Counted from the stretch's first letter, positions 7,762-15,903 are shown. The stretch is 37,515 nt of DNA from an uncultured Collinsella sp. (GCA_902470915.1 CABRIB010000005.1:1-37515); one strand, 5' to 3'. A program made the numbers and translations. Notes: generated from the letters alone by a model not told the origin.

Positions 7762-7821
7762 ATTTCGTGTACTTCGGATACACGAAATCGTAGAAAAGCG
7801 TGTATCTGAAGTACACGAAAT
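7762..7821. repeat. Nested palindrome between convergent genes
   Basis: A 23-bp inverted repeat, 7762-7784 against 7799-7821, with one mismatch. Each arm is itself a palindrome (cgtgta cttcgga tacacg), so the sequence can fold as one long stem or as two small hairpins. It lies between malP and the minus-strand MFS gene. It may act as a bidirectional terminator or a protein site; no T-run follows on either side. Confidence 0.7.
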
Positions 7822-7905
7822 TGCACTGCTGAAGCTTCCGGGCGGATAAACATACTCATATTGGGCGGTTCACCGGTTGCTCGCCACCTTGGGCTATGTT
7901 CGCCC

Positions 7906-9159
7906 CTATGCCTGCATCCGGGGCCGTGCTGATTGACGACGGCGCTCCCAGCGAGCCAACTTAATCGTCACCAGTGTGAGCGCCCAGGCCACAAGCGAGA
8001 ACGCGGCGCCCACGGCGCCCACGTGCGCAATGCCAACGCTGCTTACCACGGCGCCGCCCACTGCGGTGCCAAACGAGATGCCGACGTTAAACGCCATGGG
8101 CTCCACCGAACTTGCGAGTACCATCGACTTGGGATGGCGGCTGCGTGCCACGTCCATAAAGTGCGTGATGCACGACACCGAGAACAGGTACATGAGCAGC
8201 GCCAAGCTAAAGACAAAGACCAGCGCGAGCGGCATGGTGCCGCCCACAGCAAACAGCCCGAGCAGCGCCGCAGCCTGCAGCACAAACGTCACAAGCAGCG
8301 CCTTCATGCCAAAGCGCGCATCGATCCATCCGCCCAGGATGTTCGAGATCAGGCAGAACACGCCGTAGGCCATAAGCGTGGTACTGGCTTCGACCGTGCC
8401 CATGCCCAGCACCTGCTCAAGATAAGGCGTCACGTAGCCGTAGAACACATAGACCGAGCCCACGCCAAACAAAAAGATGAGCATGCCGGTGATGATGCTC
8501 GGCTCGCGCAGCAGCCCCGCCTGCTCGCGAAAGGTGGCGGGCTCGTCGGTTTGCCCAGCGCGCGGCATAAACGCCACGAGCGCTCCGCAGATCAAAACGG
8601 CAAAGGTAAGTGTGCCGTACATGGCCACGTGCCAGTCGAGCGTGTCGGCCACAAACTTGCCGATCGAAGTGACAAAGACCATTGCCACGGAAAACGCACC
8701 ATATACCACCGAGATTGCAAGCGAAGTTTGCTGCGGGGACAGCAACTCGGGGATGTACGTCACGCCCACGGCGAGCAGCGCACCTGAGACAGAGCCCAGG
8801 ACAATGCGCGAAATAAACAGCACCTGGAAGTTGGGCGCCAACGCCATGACCAGGTTGCCAAGCACAAAGACGATGCTGTAGCACACGAGCAGCTGGTAGC
8901 GGCGGAAGCGTCCCGTGCTGAGCGCAAGCACCGGCGTAGCGATAGCGTAGACGAGCGCGAACACGCTGATGAGCTGGCCCGCAGTGGCAAGTGAGATGCC
9001 GAGCTCTGTCGCCAGGTCGCTCTCGATGCCGATGACCACGAACTCCGAGCAGCCGAGCGAAAATCCCAACAGCACGAGCAGCGCCAGGCAGAGCTTGGTG
9101 TGCACGGGGGAGAGCGCGGCGGCGGTTGACTTGCTTTTAGGCGTGGTTGCGGCGGTCAA
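7906..9159 (-). CDS. MFS transporter, DHA1/AraJ-like exporter
   Basis: A 417-residue inner-membrane carrier with about 12 hydrophobic segments. The first is LALLVLLGFSLGCSEFVVIGI, typical of the AraJ/YdhP/arabinose-efflux branch of drug:H+ antiporters; a loop with STGRFRRYQLL follows TM2-3. The substrate cannot be predicted. No ATG fits: upstream codons to 9291 run into the CAAAGGGAC repeat. I choose TTG at 9159 because GGAG (minus strand, 9171-9168) stands 8 bases before it; GTG at 9168 is the alternative. Single gene on the minus strand, convergent with malP. The C terminus is strongly basic (KLARWERRRQSARPRMQA). Confidence 0.85.
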   Translation of the reverse strand: MTAATTPKSKSTAAALSPVHTKLCLALLVLLGFSLGCSEFVVIGIESDLATELGISLATAGQLISVFALVYAIATPVLALSTGRFRRYQLLVCYSIVFVLGNLVMALAPNFQVLFISRIVLGSVSGALLAVGVTYIPELLSPQQTSLAISVVYGAFSVAMVFVTSIGKFVADTLDWHVAMYGTLTFAVLICGALVAFMPRAGQTDEPATFREQAGLLREPSIITGMLIFLFGVGSVYVFYGYVTPYLEQVLGMGTVEASTTLMAYGVFCLISNILGGWIDARFGMKALLVTFVLQAAALLGLFAVGGTMPLALVFVFSLALLMYLFSVSCITHFMDVARSRHPKSMVLASSVEPMAFNVGISFGTAVGGAVVSSVGIAHVGAVGAAFSLVAWALTLVTIKLARWERRRQSARPRMQA

Positions 9160-9216
9160 GGTTGTCACTCCAATGTCGCATGAATAAGCGGGATTCAATC
9201 CCTGCAACTCTAACAG

Positions 9217-9249
9217 AATGTGACAAAGAGACAGTCCCTTTGTCACATT
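9217..9249. repeat. CAAAGGGAC-type palindrome, copy 2
   Basis: Arms aatgtgacaaagaga (9217-9231) and tccctttgtcacatt (9235-9249) pair over 15 positions with one mismatch and a 3-base loop. It lies upstream of the MFS gene, so it is not that gene's terminator. Compared with copy 1 the outer bases change from GG/CC to GA/TC and stay paired. Confidence 0.78.
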
Positions 9250-9270
9250 GCGCTGCCAGCCAGTCGCCCA

Positions 9271-9333
9271 AACCATCACAACATTCGGCAAAAATCTCGA
9301 AATCGAGGAAAAGCGTCGAATGTTGTGACGGTT
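9271..9333. repeat. Inverted repeat upstream of hypothetical gene
   Basis: Arms aaccatcacaacattcg (9271-9287) and cgaatgttgtgacggtt (9317-9333) match at 16 of 17 positions. The loop holds a smaller stem (ctcga/tcgag, 9296-9305). It follows the CAAAGGGAC palindrome closely. On the plus strand the right arm runs into a short T stretch (9332-9335), so it could also be a weak terminator. Confidence 0.6.
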
Positions 9334-9419
9334 TTCCTGTCTGTGCCGACGAGCTCCAGCGCCGTCTGGGGGTATAAGGCTAACAAGTGTTTATTTGCGA
9401 GGCCTAAGGGGCGCCCCGT

Positions 9420-10286
9420 ATGGATATCGATAACTTTGAATGGTGGTATAGCGAGGGCGAGGCTCCGGACGAGGAGTGGGACGAGCCCGCGCCGTGTGAC
9501 GTGTCGAGCGACGAGGACGAGACCGGCAACGATGCCGTCGAGACGGACGCCGCTCCCGACTCCGCCGAGCCCCTGACCTTTGAGCAGGCTTGGGCCCAAG
9601 CCGAGGCCGACGAGGCTAAGGCCGATGCCACGGCCACACTCGGTGAGCCGGCGGACATGTCCATCTCGCCGGCCAAGACCCCGCAGCCGCGCCATAACAT
9701 CGACCCCGGCAGCACGGCGTCCTTCAGCATACTCGACGTGCCCGCGCGGGGTGCTCAGGCGCCTGCGCCCACGCATCGCCCCGACCTGGCTCGCGAGGAA
9801 GACGCGGGCCGCCGCTCTCCGCTCGGTCCCATCCTCATCGCCTTCATGGCCGGCGTCATCGCTTGCTCGGCGATCGGAAATGTCTGGAGCCATGTGGAGC
9901 AACAGCGCAAAGATGCCGCCAAGGTCGAGATGTCTGTCGAGCAATCGCTCAGCCGCACGCGCTCGGTGCATGTGTCGGTCGAGGTCAAGGACGGTGCGAC
10001 ATGGGACACCGCCCGCGGCGATAGTCAGATGCTCATCCACATCGTGGGCCGCACGCTCAGGGGGCAGGCGATTGACGAGTATCAATATGTCAACTCCGCT
10101 GGCGACGGCATCGAACTCAAGCCCGGCGACTACGAGCTCACGGTCGACGAGCCGCCCGTCGCCACCGATGGCACGCGCTTCCGCGCCTCAAAGCGCATGG
10201 TCCCCGTGAGCTTTAACTCGCAGGCGCCCGATACGGTCGACAGCACACCGCAGGGCGGGTTCGACCTTTACGCAATCGCTCAATAA
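9420..10286 (+). CDS. Hypothetical single-pass membrane protein, acidic N-terminal region
   Basis: A 288-residue protein I do not recognise. Residues 1-75 are rich in Asp, Glu and Ala and probably disordered. Residues 76-134 are Pro/Ala-rich and end in basic RRSP. One membrane segment follows (about 135-155, LGPILIAFMAGVIACSAIGNV), then about 130 residues that should lie outside the cell. That outer part has beta-rich strings (VHVSVEVKDGATWDT, KPGDYELTVDEPP) and no cysteine. The inside-out order (acidic cytosolic tail, basic stop, one TM, outer domain) resembles actinobacterial envelope or divisome accessory proteins, but that is only a resemblance. The RBS AAGGGG precedes the ATG. The next gene starts 79 bases on. 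Confidence 0.75.
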   Translation: MDIDNFEWWYSEGEAPDEEWDEPAPCDVSSDEDETGNDAVETDAAPDSAEPLTFEQAWAQAEADEAKADATATLGEPADMSISPAKTPQPRHNIDPGSTASFSILDVPARGAQAPAPTHRPDLAREEDAGRRSPLGPILIAFMAGVIACSAIGNVWSHVEQQRKDAAKVEMSVEQSLSRTRSVHVSVEVKDGATWDTARGDSQMLIHIVGRTLRGQAIDEYQYVNSAGDGIELKPGDYELTVDEPPVATDGTRFRASKRMVPVSFNSQAPDTVDSTPQGGFDLYAIAQ

Positions 10287-10365
10287 CTGCGCCTGCCGTC
10301 TCTCCGTGCCGCCAAGAGTGGCACAATAGCCCTCGACACTGTTGTTTACTTTTGGAGGAAGTAGC

Positions 10366-11259
10366 ATGTCCACCGTCACCACCATCAAGCGCGGCGGCCT
10401 CACCGCGGCCATCGATTCCATGGGAGCCCAGCTCACGAGCCTTGCCCTCGACGGCAACGAGTATCTATGGCAGGGCGATCCCGCCTTTTGGGGCAAGCAC
10501 GCGCCCATCCTGTTCCCCATCGTGGGATCGCTGCGCAACAACACAGCGACGTCTGCGACTGGCACCTGCGAGATGCCGCGTCATGGCCTCGCGCGCATCG
10601 TCGAGCACAAGCTGGTCGAGGTCTCCGAGGACGGCTCGTCCGTCACCTACGAGATCACCGATACGCCCGAGTCGCTCAAGGCTTTCCCCTTCCACTTTAA
10701 GCTCAACATGACCTATGCCCTGACTGGTGACGCCACGCTCACGCAGACCTTTGCCGTCACCAATACCGGCGATGTGGACCTGCCGTTCTCGGTGGGCGGC
10801 CACCCCGCATTTAACGTGCCCGCCCCCGGTGCCGAGGACGAGGCGTTCGAGGATTACGAGCTGGCGTTTACCGAGGCTTGGACGAACGAGGCTCCCATCA
10901 TCACGCCCGACGGTCTTATGACGTTTGAGGGCAGCTATAAGGCTCCCGACAACTCGGACGTGCTGCCCATCACGCACCGCAGTTTCGATAACGATGCCAT
11001 CATGTTCACCGATACTCCGGGCTCCACGCTCACGCTGCGCGGCCGCAAGTCGGGCCACGGCGTCAAGATCGACTTTGAGGGCTTTAAGTACATTGGCGTG
11101 TGGTCTGCCGCCAACGACGCTCCGTTTGTGGCGCTCGAGCCCTGGACCGGTCATACCACCATGGACACCGAGGACGATGTCTTTGAGCACAAGGTCAACA
11201 CCATCACCCTGGCCCCGGGCGAGACGGACAAGCGCAGTTTTAGCGTTACCTTGCTCTAG
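10366..11259 (+). CDS. Aldose 1-epimerase family protein (LacX-like)
   Basis: A 297-residue cytoplasmic protein of the galactose-mutarotase fold, LacX-like branch of COG2017. It would interconvert alpha and beta anomers of an aldose or sugar phosphate. Expected active-site residues are visible: His73 (PRHG), His146 (GGHPAFN, the general acid) and Glu258 (VALEPWTG, the general base). I start at the ATG at 10366, which follows GGAGG by 8 bases; a TTG at 10342 in the same frame would place the RBS inside the gene. Structured repeat copy A begins just after the stop. The natural sugar is unknown. Confidence 0.88.
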   Translation: MSTVTTIKRGGLTAAIDSMGAQLTSLALDGNEYLWQGDPAFWGKHAPILFPIVGSLRNNTATSATGTCEMPRHGLARIVEHKLVEVSEDGSSVTYEITDTPESLKAFPFHFKLNMTYALTGDATLTQTFAVTNTGDVDLPFSVGGHPAFNVPAPGAEDEAFEDYELAFTEAWTNEAPIITPDGLMTFEGSYKAPDNSDVLPITHRSFDNDAIMFTDTPGSTLTLRGRKSGHGVKIDFEGFKYIGVWSAANDAPFVALEPWTGHTTMDTEDDVFEHKVNTITLAPGETDKRSFSVTLL

Positions 11260-11260
11260 A

Positions 11261-11388
11261 GGTTCCGTCGCTCGGTCGATGCTGCGCGTCGTCCAGAGCG
11301 ACAAGTTGTCATTCAAAAGGCAAGGCATAGACCTTCTGGTCATGCCTTGCCTTTTTCATGCCACTTGTTCGCTCTGGACGTCGCTCGC
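11261..11388 (+). repeat. Nested double-stem structured element, copy A
   Basis: Begins at the stop of the epimerase gene. Outer stem gtccagagcgacaagt (11291-11306) pairs with 11363-11379 with a single extra A in the right arm. Inner stem aaaaggcaaggcat (11315-11328) pairs with 11342-11355. The apical loop GACCTTCTGGTC is the reverse complement of the loop in copies B and C. The 5' hairpin present in the other copies is reduced here to a remnant (ggttccgtcgctcggtc). The inner stem has an A-run before and a T-run after, so it can terminate on either strand. Confidence 0.8.
11315..11356. terminator. Intrinsic terminator inside copy A
   Basis: The 14-bp inner stem followed by TTTTT (11352-11356) and preceded by AAAA forms a bidirectional terminator. 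It would end transcripts of the epimerase gene. Confidence 0.8.
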
Positions 11389-11395
11389 CGGCATT

Positions 11396-11424
11396 GCCAA
11401 AACATCGGCGTCCCCAATGACTAC
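11396..11424. repeat. 16-base repeat plus half REP-like unit
   Basis: gccaaaacatcggcgt (11396-11411) is an exact copy of 59-74. The overlapping cgtccccaatgactac (11409-11424) is the exact complement of the first 16 bases of the REP-like unit at 17411. The hairpin half is missing here. Confidence 0.7.
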
Positions 11425-11522
11425 CGCGTGTCTATTAATTTTTCGAGCTTGTGCTGCGCTGCTAGTTGCTGGCGTATATCCTGTTAAGTCGTCAGCATAC
11501 GATTCAACAGGGAAGGCAGATT

Positions 11523-12449
11523 ATGCATTCTCCCCATCAACGCGACGCGCATCCACAGCCGGTGTGCAGCCGTCGTATCTTCTTAGGCAGTGCGTTTGCT
11601 GCGAGCGCTTCCGTCGTCGCCGGCGCACTTGCCGGTTGTCAGCGCCCCTCCACGCTGGAAGTGGCCCAGCCCACGACGGGCGGCGGTCGCGACGACCTGT
11701 CCGATTCCGTGATCGGCAAGGACAAGATCCGCATCGGCATGGAGGCGGCCTACGCCCCGTACAACTGGCAGGTCTCCGAAGCCAGCAAGTACTCTATCCC
11801 CATCGACAACGTGCAGGGCGCCTATGCCGATGGTTACGACGTGCAGATCGCCAAGATCGTCTGCAAGGCCCTCGGTGGCGAGCCCGTCGCCGTCAAGCAG
11901 GGCTTCTCGGGTCTTATCGATTCGCTCAACAACGGCCAGATCGACCTCATCATTGCCGGCATGAGCGCCACGCCCGAGCGCGAGGAGTCCGTCGGCTTTT
12001 CCGACCCGTACTTCATTGGCTACTTTGGCCTGTTCGTAAAAGAGGGCTCGCCCTACCAAAATGCGACCAAGCTCAGCGACTTTAGCGGCGCAACGGTCCT
12101 CGGCCAAAAGGACACCATGCTCGATACCGTCATCGACGAGATCCCGGGCGTTGTCCACAAGAACCCGGTCGATTCGGTCCCCACGGTGTTTTCGAACCTG
12201 CTGCAGGGCACCTGCGACGCCGTGACCTACAATACCGAGAACGAGAAGGGCTATATGGCCCAAAACCCGGGTATCGTGCCGATTCGATTTGCCGAGGGCG
12301 AGGGCTTTAAGCAGGAAGTCACGGCAAACGTCGGCTGCCGCAAGGGCTCGGACAAGCTGCTTAAGCTCATCGACAAGACACTCAAGGGCATTAGCCAAGA
12401 GGAGCGCGACCAAATGTGGGACGCGTGCCTCGACCGTCAGCCGGCATAG
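11523..12449 (+). CDS. Amino acid ABC transporter substrate-binding lipoprotein
   Basis: A 308-residue solute-binding protein of family 3 (polar amino acids). The N terminus has a twin-arginine string SRRIFLG (16-22), a hydrophobic stretch and the lipobox LAGC with Cys39, so it is probably a Tat-exported lipoprotein anchored outside the membrane. The mature part starts IRIGMEAAYAPYNW and has the family's DGYDVQIAK, the SGLIDSLNNGQIDLIIAGMSATPEREESVGFSDPYF block and a late CDAVTYN. The ATG at 11523 follows GGAAGG; the longer frame from 11466 lacks a proper signal. First gene of an ABC operon. The FSDPYF block is common to glutamine, cystine and arginine binders, so the ligand is open. Confidence 0.92.
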   Translation: MHSPHQRDAHPQPVCSRRIFLGSAFAASASVVAGALAGCQRPSTLEVAQPTTGGGRDDLSDSVIGKDKIRIGMEAAYAPYNWQVSEASKYSIPIDNVQGAYADGYDVQIAKIVCKALGGEPVAVKQGFSGLIDSLNNGQIDLIIAGMSATPEREESVGFSDPYFIGYFGLFVKEGSPYQNATKLSDFSGATVLGQKDTMLDTVIDEIPGVVHKNPVDSVPTVFSNLLQGTCDAVTYNTENEKGYMAQNPGIVPIRFAEGEGFKQEVTANVGCRKGSDKLLKLIDKTLKGISQEERDQMWDACLDRQPA

Positions 12450-12458
12450 GGAGGCAGC

Positions 12459-13607
12459 ATGAAAACCATCAATCGCCTGGCCTCCTTTATCAAGGCCGAC
12501 CACCGTTATGTATACCTGGGCACGAGCGTCATCGCGGCGCTCGGCCTGGCGTTTAGCCAGCGCAACCCCACGCCGATGAGTTTCTTGGCGCCTACGGGCG
12601 TGTTCCAAGACTGCCTCTGGGCAATCCTTTGGGCCTGGCTCGTCGTGTCGGCGGCGGCGCTGGTCACCAAGCTCATGCACTGGAACGACTATCGCGAAAA
12701 GTCGCCGTTCGCATCCGAGCGCTGCCGTCGTGGCGCACGCCTGGGCAGCTACGTCGTGGTCGCCATCGCGGCAGTTTTCTTTATCGACCGCTGCGTCATG
12801 TCGTTTATCGACCTGGTGCAGGTGAGCATTGTCTCGGATTCCAACCCCAGCGACTTTTTGTCGAGCCTGGTCTACATGACCTACAAGAGCGGGGACTTCT
12901 TCATTCGCGGTATCGAGATCACCATCGCGCTTGCCACCTTCGGCACCGTCATCGCATTCTTCCTGGCGCTGCTCTTCGTGTTCCTACGCATTCAGACGTT
13001 CGACCGCGTGGATAACGACCTGGTGCGCTTCTTTAAGAGTATCGGCCGCGGCTTTGCGACCGTCTACTCCACCATCGTGCGCGGCACGCCCATGATGGTC
13101 CAGGGCCTGCTCATCTATTACGCGGGCTTCACCGTTTTGCGCGGCATGGGCTTCGAGACCGCCCAGGCCAACCAGATCTGGAGCACCTTCACCGCCGGCC
13201 TCGTCACCATCTCGCTCAACTCCACCGCCTACATGATGGAGGTCCTGCGCGGCGGCATCGAGTCCATCGATCCCGGCCAGGCCGAGGCAGCACGCTCGCT
13301 GGGCCTGTCGCAGTGGCAAGCTATGCGCAAAGTCGTGTTCCCCCAGGGCATTAAAAACGCGATTCCGGCGCTCACCAACGAGCTCATCATCAACATCAAG
13401 GATTCGTCGGTGCTCTCGGTCATCGGCGTGTTTGACCTCATGTACGCCACCACCACCGTCGCCGGCGTGTACTACCGCCAGATGGAGGTCTACTGCGTGG
13501 CGCTCGTGGTCTACCTGATCCTGACGCTCGTGGCGAGCCGCCTGCTCGAGGCCTTTGGCAAAAAGCTTGGCGCCGAGGCTCCGGTCACGCTGCCCAGCTC
13601 CAACTAG
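12459..13607 (+). CDS. Amino acid ABC transporter permease (HisM/GlnP family)
   Basis: A 382-residue membrane subunit starting 9 bases after the binding protein, with GGGAGGC as RBS. The N-terminal third (1-145) has about three extra hydrophobic segments not found in the minimal family. The permease core follows: IRGIEITIALATFGTVIAFFLAL (about 149-171), VRGTPMMVQ (208-216), and the EAA loop EAARSLGLSQWQAMRKVVFPQ (276-296) that docks on the ATPase. Family members of 220-300 residues are usual, so the extra N-terminal module is notable; longer forms do exist in Actinobacteria. It would form a homodimer, as no second permease is present. Confidence 0.92.
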   Translation: MKTINRLASFIKADHRYVYLGTSVIAALGLAFSQRNPTPMSFLAPTGVFQDCLWAILWAWLVVSAAALVTKLMHWNDYREKSPFASERCRRGARLGSYVVVAIAAVFFIDRCVMSFIDLVQVSIVSDSNPSDFLSSLVYMTYKSGDFFIRGIEITIALATFGTVIAFFLALLFVFLRIQTFDRVDNDLVRFFKSIGRGFATVYSTIVRGTPMMVQGLLIYYAGFTVLRGMGFETAQANQIWSTFTAGLVTISLNSTAYMMEVLRGGIESIDPGQAEAARSLGLSQWQAMRKVVFPQGIKNAIPALTNELIINIKDSSVLSVIGVFDLMYATTTVAGVYYRQMEVYCVALVVYLILTLVASRLLEAFGKKLGAEAPVTLPSSN

Positions 13608-13629
13608 GCTCAAGACGAGGAGAATCATC

Positions 13630-14415
13630 ATGGCAGATACCGCCACTACCGGCACCGCGGCCGCCGCACAGACCAATGAGCCGCTCATCCGCGTCGAGGG
13701 CCTGCGCAAGAGCTTCGGCTCGCTCGAGGTGCTCAAGGGCATCGACCTGTCCGTTAACCCCGGCGAGGTCGTCACCATTATCGGCGCCTCAGGCTCGGGT
13801 AAGTCGACCTTCCTGCGCTGCCTCAACCTGCTCGAGACCCCGGACGCGGGCCACATCTGGTTCCACGGCCAGGACCTCACGGCCGAGCGCTGCAACATCA
13901 ACAAGCTGCGTGAGGACATCGGCATGGTGTTCCAGGGCTTTAACCTGTTCAACAACATGGACGTGCTCGACAACTGCACGCTCGCGCCCGTCACGCTCAA
14001 AAAGATGAGCAAGGCCGAGGCCGAGAAGGTCGCGATGGAGCATCTGACGAGCGTGGGGCTCGAGAAGTTCGCGCACGCCGCCGTGGGTCGCCTGTCCGGT
14101 GGTCAAAAACAGCGCGTGGCCATCGCTCGTGCCCTATGTATGAATCCGCAGATCATGCTGTTCGACGAGCCGACCTCCGCACTCGACCCCGAGATCGTGG
14201 GAGAGGTGCTCGAGGTCATGCGCAAACTTGCTGCCGACGGCATGACCATGGTCGTCGTCACGCACGAGATGGCCTTTGCCCGCACCGTGTCCGATCGCGT
14301 GGTCTTTATGGACAAGGGCGTAGTGCTCGAGGACGCCGCGCCGGCAGAGCTCTTTGGCAACCCCAAGCACCAGCGTACCCGCGAGTTCCTCTCGCGTTAT
14401 CTCGAGGACAAATAA
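13630..14415 (+). CDS. Amino acid ABC transporter ATP-binding protein
   Basis: A 261-residue ATPase of the GlnQ/HisP group. Walker A is GASGSGKST (52-60), Q-loop VFQGFNLF (100-107), signature LSGGQKQR (155-162), Walker B IMLFDEPTSALD (175-186) and an H-switch histidine in VVVTHEM. The first 17 residues are an Ala/Thr-rich leader. The ATG at 13630 follows GAGGAG; an upstream ATG at 13555 lies inside the permease gene and adds unrelated sequence. It powers the importer encoded just upstream. Confidence 0.93.
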   Translation: MADTATTGTAAAAQTNEPLIRVEGLRKSFGSLEVLKGIDLSVNPGEVVTIIGASGSGKSTFLRCLNLLETPDAGHIWFHGQDLTAERCNINKLREDIGMVFQGFNLFNNMDVLDNCTLAPVTLKKMSKAEAEKVAMEHLTSVGLEKFAHAAVGRLSGGQKQRVAIARALCMNPQIMLFDEPTSALDPEIVGEVLEVMRKLAADGMTMVVVTHEMAFARTVSDRVVFMDKGVVLEDAAPAELFGNPKHQRTREFLSRYLEDK

Positions 14416-14438
14416 CCAACCGCAAGCGCTTATGTGGC

Positions 14439-14463
14439 AGGGCCGCTCCGGTGGGGCGGCCCT
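14439..14463 (+). other. Hairpin between ABC ATPase and dipeptidase genes
   Basis: agggccgc (14439-14446) pairs with gcggccct (14456-14463) around a 9-base loop. No T-run follows. It may reduce read-through or protect the upstream message; it could also be incidental. Confidence 0.45.
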
Positions 14464-14487
14464 TGTCGTCACAATCGAAAGGATGTC

Positions 14488-15903
14488 ATGGCCGAGGTTT
14501 GGCGCTTCTTTGCGCATGAGGATGATTTTGCCGATCTGGACGAGGCTGGTGCGTGCGAGCGCCTGGGCCGCGTGCTGTCGTTCCCGACCATCTCGAGTAT
14601 GGATGCCGAGGCAGTGGACTGGCAGCCGTTCGACGACCTGCGCGCCTATATGCAGCGGGCCTGGCCGCACGTATTTACAGCGGGTAAGGTCGAGCTCATC
14701 GATCATTCGTTGCTGGTGACGCTTTCCGGCTCCGACCCCGCACTCAAGCCCGTTGTGCTCATGGGTCACATGGACGTGGTCCCCGTGGTGCCGGGTACCG
14801 AGGACGACTGGACGTACGCCCCCTTTAGCGGGCATGTAGACGACACCTACATTTGGGGTCGCGGCGCCATCGATATGAAAGACCAGGTCGCAGGCATTCT
14901 CGAGGCTGTCGAGTATGCGCTGGCGCACGGTTGGCAGCACGAGCGCACGCTGCTCCTGGCCTTTGGCCAGGACGAGGAGACTACGCAGTACGGCGCAGAC
15001 GCCATCGGCCGCGTGCTCGAGGAGCGCGGCATTGAGCTTGAGTACCTGATCGACGAGGGCGACTACCGCATCGTTCCGGCTGCCGAGTACAGCGCGGGCG
15101 AGGGTTGGCTCATGCACGCCGACCTCGCGGAGAAGGGCTATGCCGATATCGTGTTGAGGACGCGTAGCGAGGGCGGGCATTCCTCCAACCCCTACGGGGG
15201 CACTTCACTCGAGGTGCTCAGCCGTGCCATCACCGCAATCTGCGATATCGAGTGGCCGACGCGCGTGACCGACTTGCTTGCCGCCCAACTCGTCGAGTTG
15301 GGGCTCTACACGGCCGATGAAATTGCCGCCAACGGGGATGCCATTGTCCGCGATTGCCTCGCCAGCAAAAAGCTCTATCCGCTGGTGACGACCACCTGCG
15401 CGCCCACGCAGATCGAGGGTGGCAGCACCGGCGCCAACGTAATGCCGCAGGATATGTGGGCCAACATTAACTTCCGCATGCTCGAGGGCACGAGCGTGGC
15501 CGACGTTGTGGCGCGCTGCCGTGAGGCGGTTGCCGGGGCGGACCTTGCCGGTCGTGTCGAAGTGGAGCTGGGCCCCGGCAGCTCCGAACCCTCGCCGTCC
15601 CCGCGCATCGGTGGTCCCGGTCTCGAGGCGGTTCGCTCCATCGCCGTCCGCTATTTCCGTGATCCAAAGGGGATGGAGGAAAACGGATCATTCGAGCCAG
15701 TGGCAATTGTGCCCTCGACCGTGATCGGTGCGACCGACGCTGCCAACTACCAGCACATTTGCCCTGAGTGCATTCGCTTCTCGGCCTTTGTGGTCGATGA
15801 TGACGAGTGCGACCGAGGCGTCCACGGCACCAACGAGCGCATCACCCGCCGCGCCTACCTCCAGGGTGTTCGCTTCCTCATCGCCCTACTCCATACGCTT
15901 TAG
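14488..15903 (+). CDS. M20 family metallopeptidase (dipeptidase/carboxypeptidase)
   Basis: A 471-residue zinc peptidase of the M20 family, closest in layout to the CPS1/PM20D1 (Gly-X carboxypeptidase) branch. Metal ligands are visible: His94 and Asp96 (GHMDVVP, catalytic), bridging Asp129 (GAIDMKD), and the Glu pair 163/164 (GQDEETT). The GGHSSNPYGGTSLEVL segment marks the dimerisation domain. The ATG at 14488 follows GAAAGGA. It sits 72 bases after the amino acid ABC genes, which suggests it hydrolyses peptides or acyl-amino acids whose products relate to that transporter. One stretch of the gene (15669-15693) resembles the string at 160-184 (22 of 25 bases), see findings. Confidence 0.88.
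   Translation: MAEVWRFFAHEDDFADLDEAGACERLGRVLSFPTISSMDAEAVDWQPFDDLRAYMQRAWPHVFTAGKVELIDHSLLVTLSGSDPALKPVVLMGHMDVVPVVPGTEDDWTYAPFSGHVDDTYIWGRGAIDMKDQVAGILEAVEYALAHGWQHERTLLLAFGQDEETTQYGADAIGRVLEERGIELEYLIDEGDYRIVPAAEYSAGEGWLMHADLAEKGYADIVLRTRSEGGHSSNPYGGTSLEVLSRAITAICDIEWPTRVTDLLAAQLVELGLYTADEIAANGDAIVRDCLASKKLYPLVTTTCAPTQIEGGSTGANVMPQDMWANINFRMLEGTSVADVVARCREAVAGADLAGRVEVELGPGSSEPSPSPRIGGPGLEAVRSIAVRYFRDPKGMEENGSFEPVAIVPSTVIGATDAANYQHICPECIRFSAFVVDDDECDRGVHGTNERITRRAYLQGVRFLIALLHTL

Noticed and set aside
7933..8787. Long plus-strand frame opposite the MFS gene
   Set aside because: Rich in His, Arg and Gln with no hydrophobic pattern; a shadow of the minus-strand transporter.
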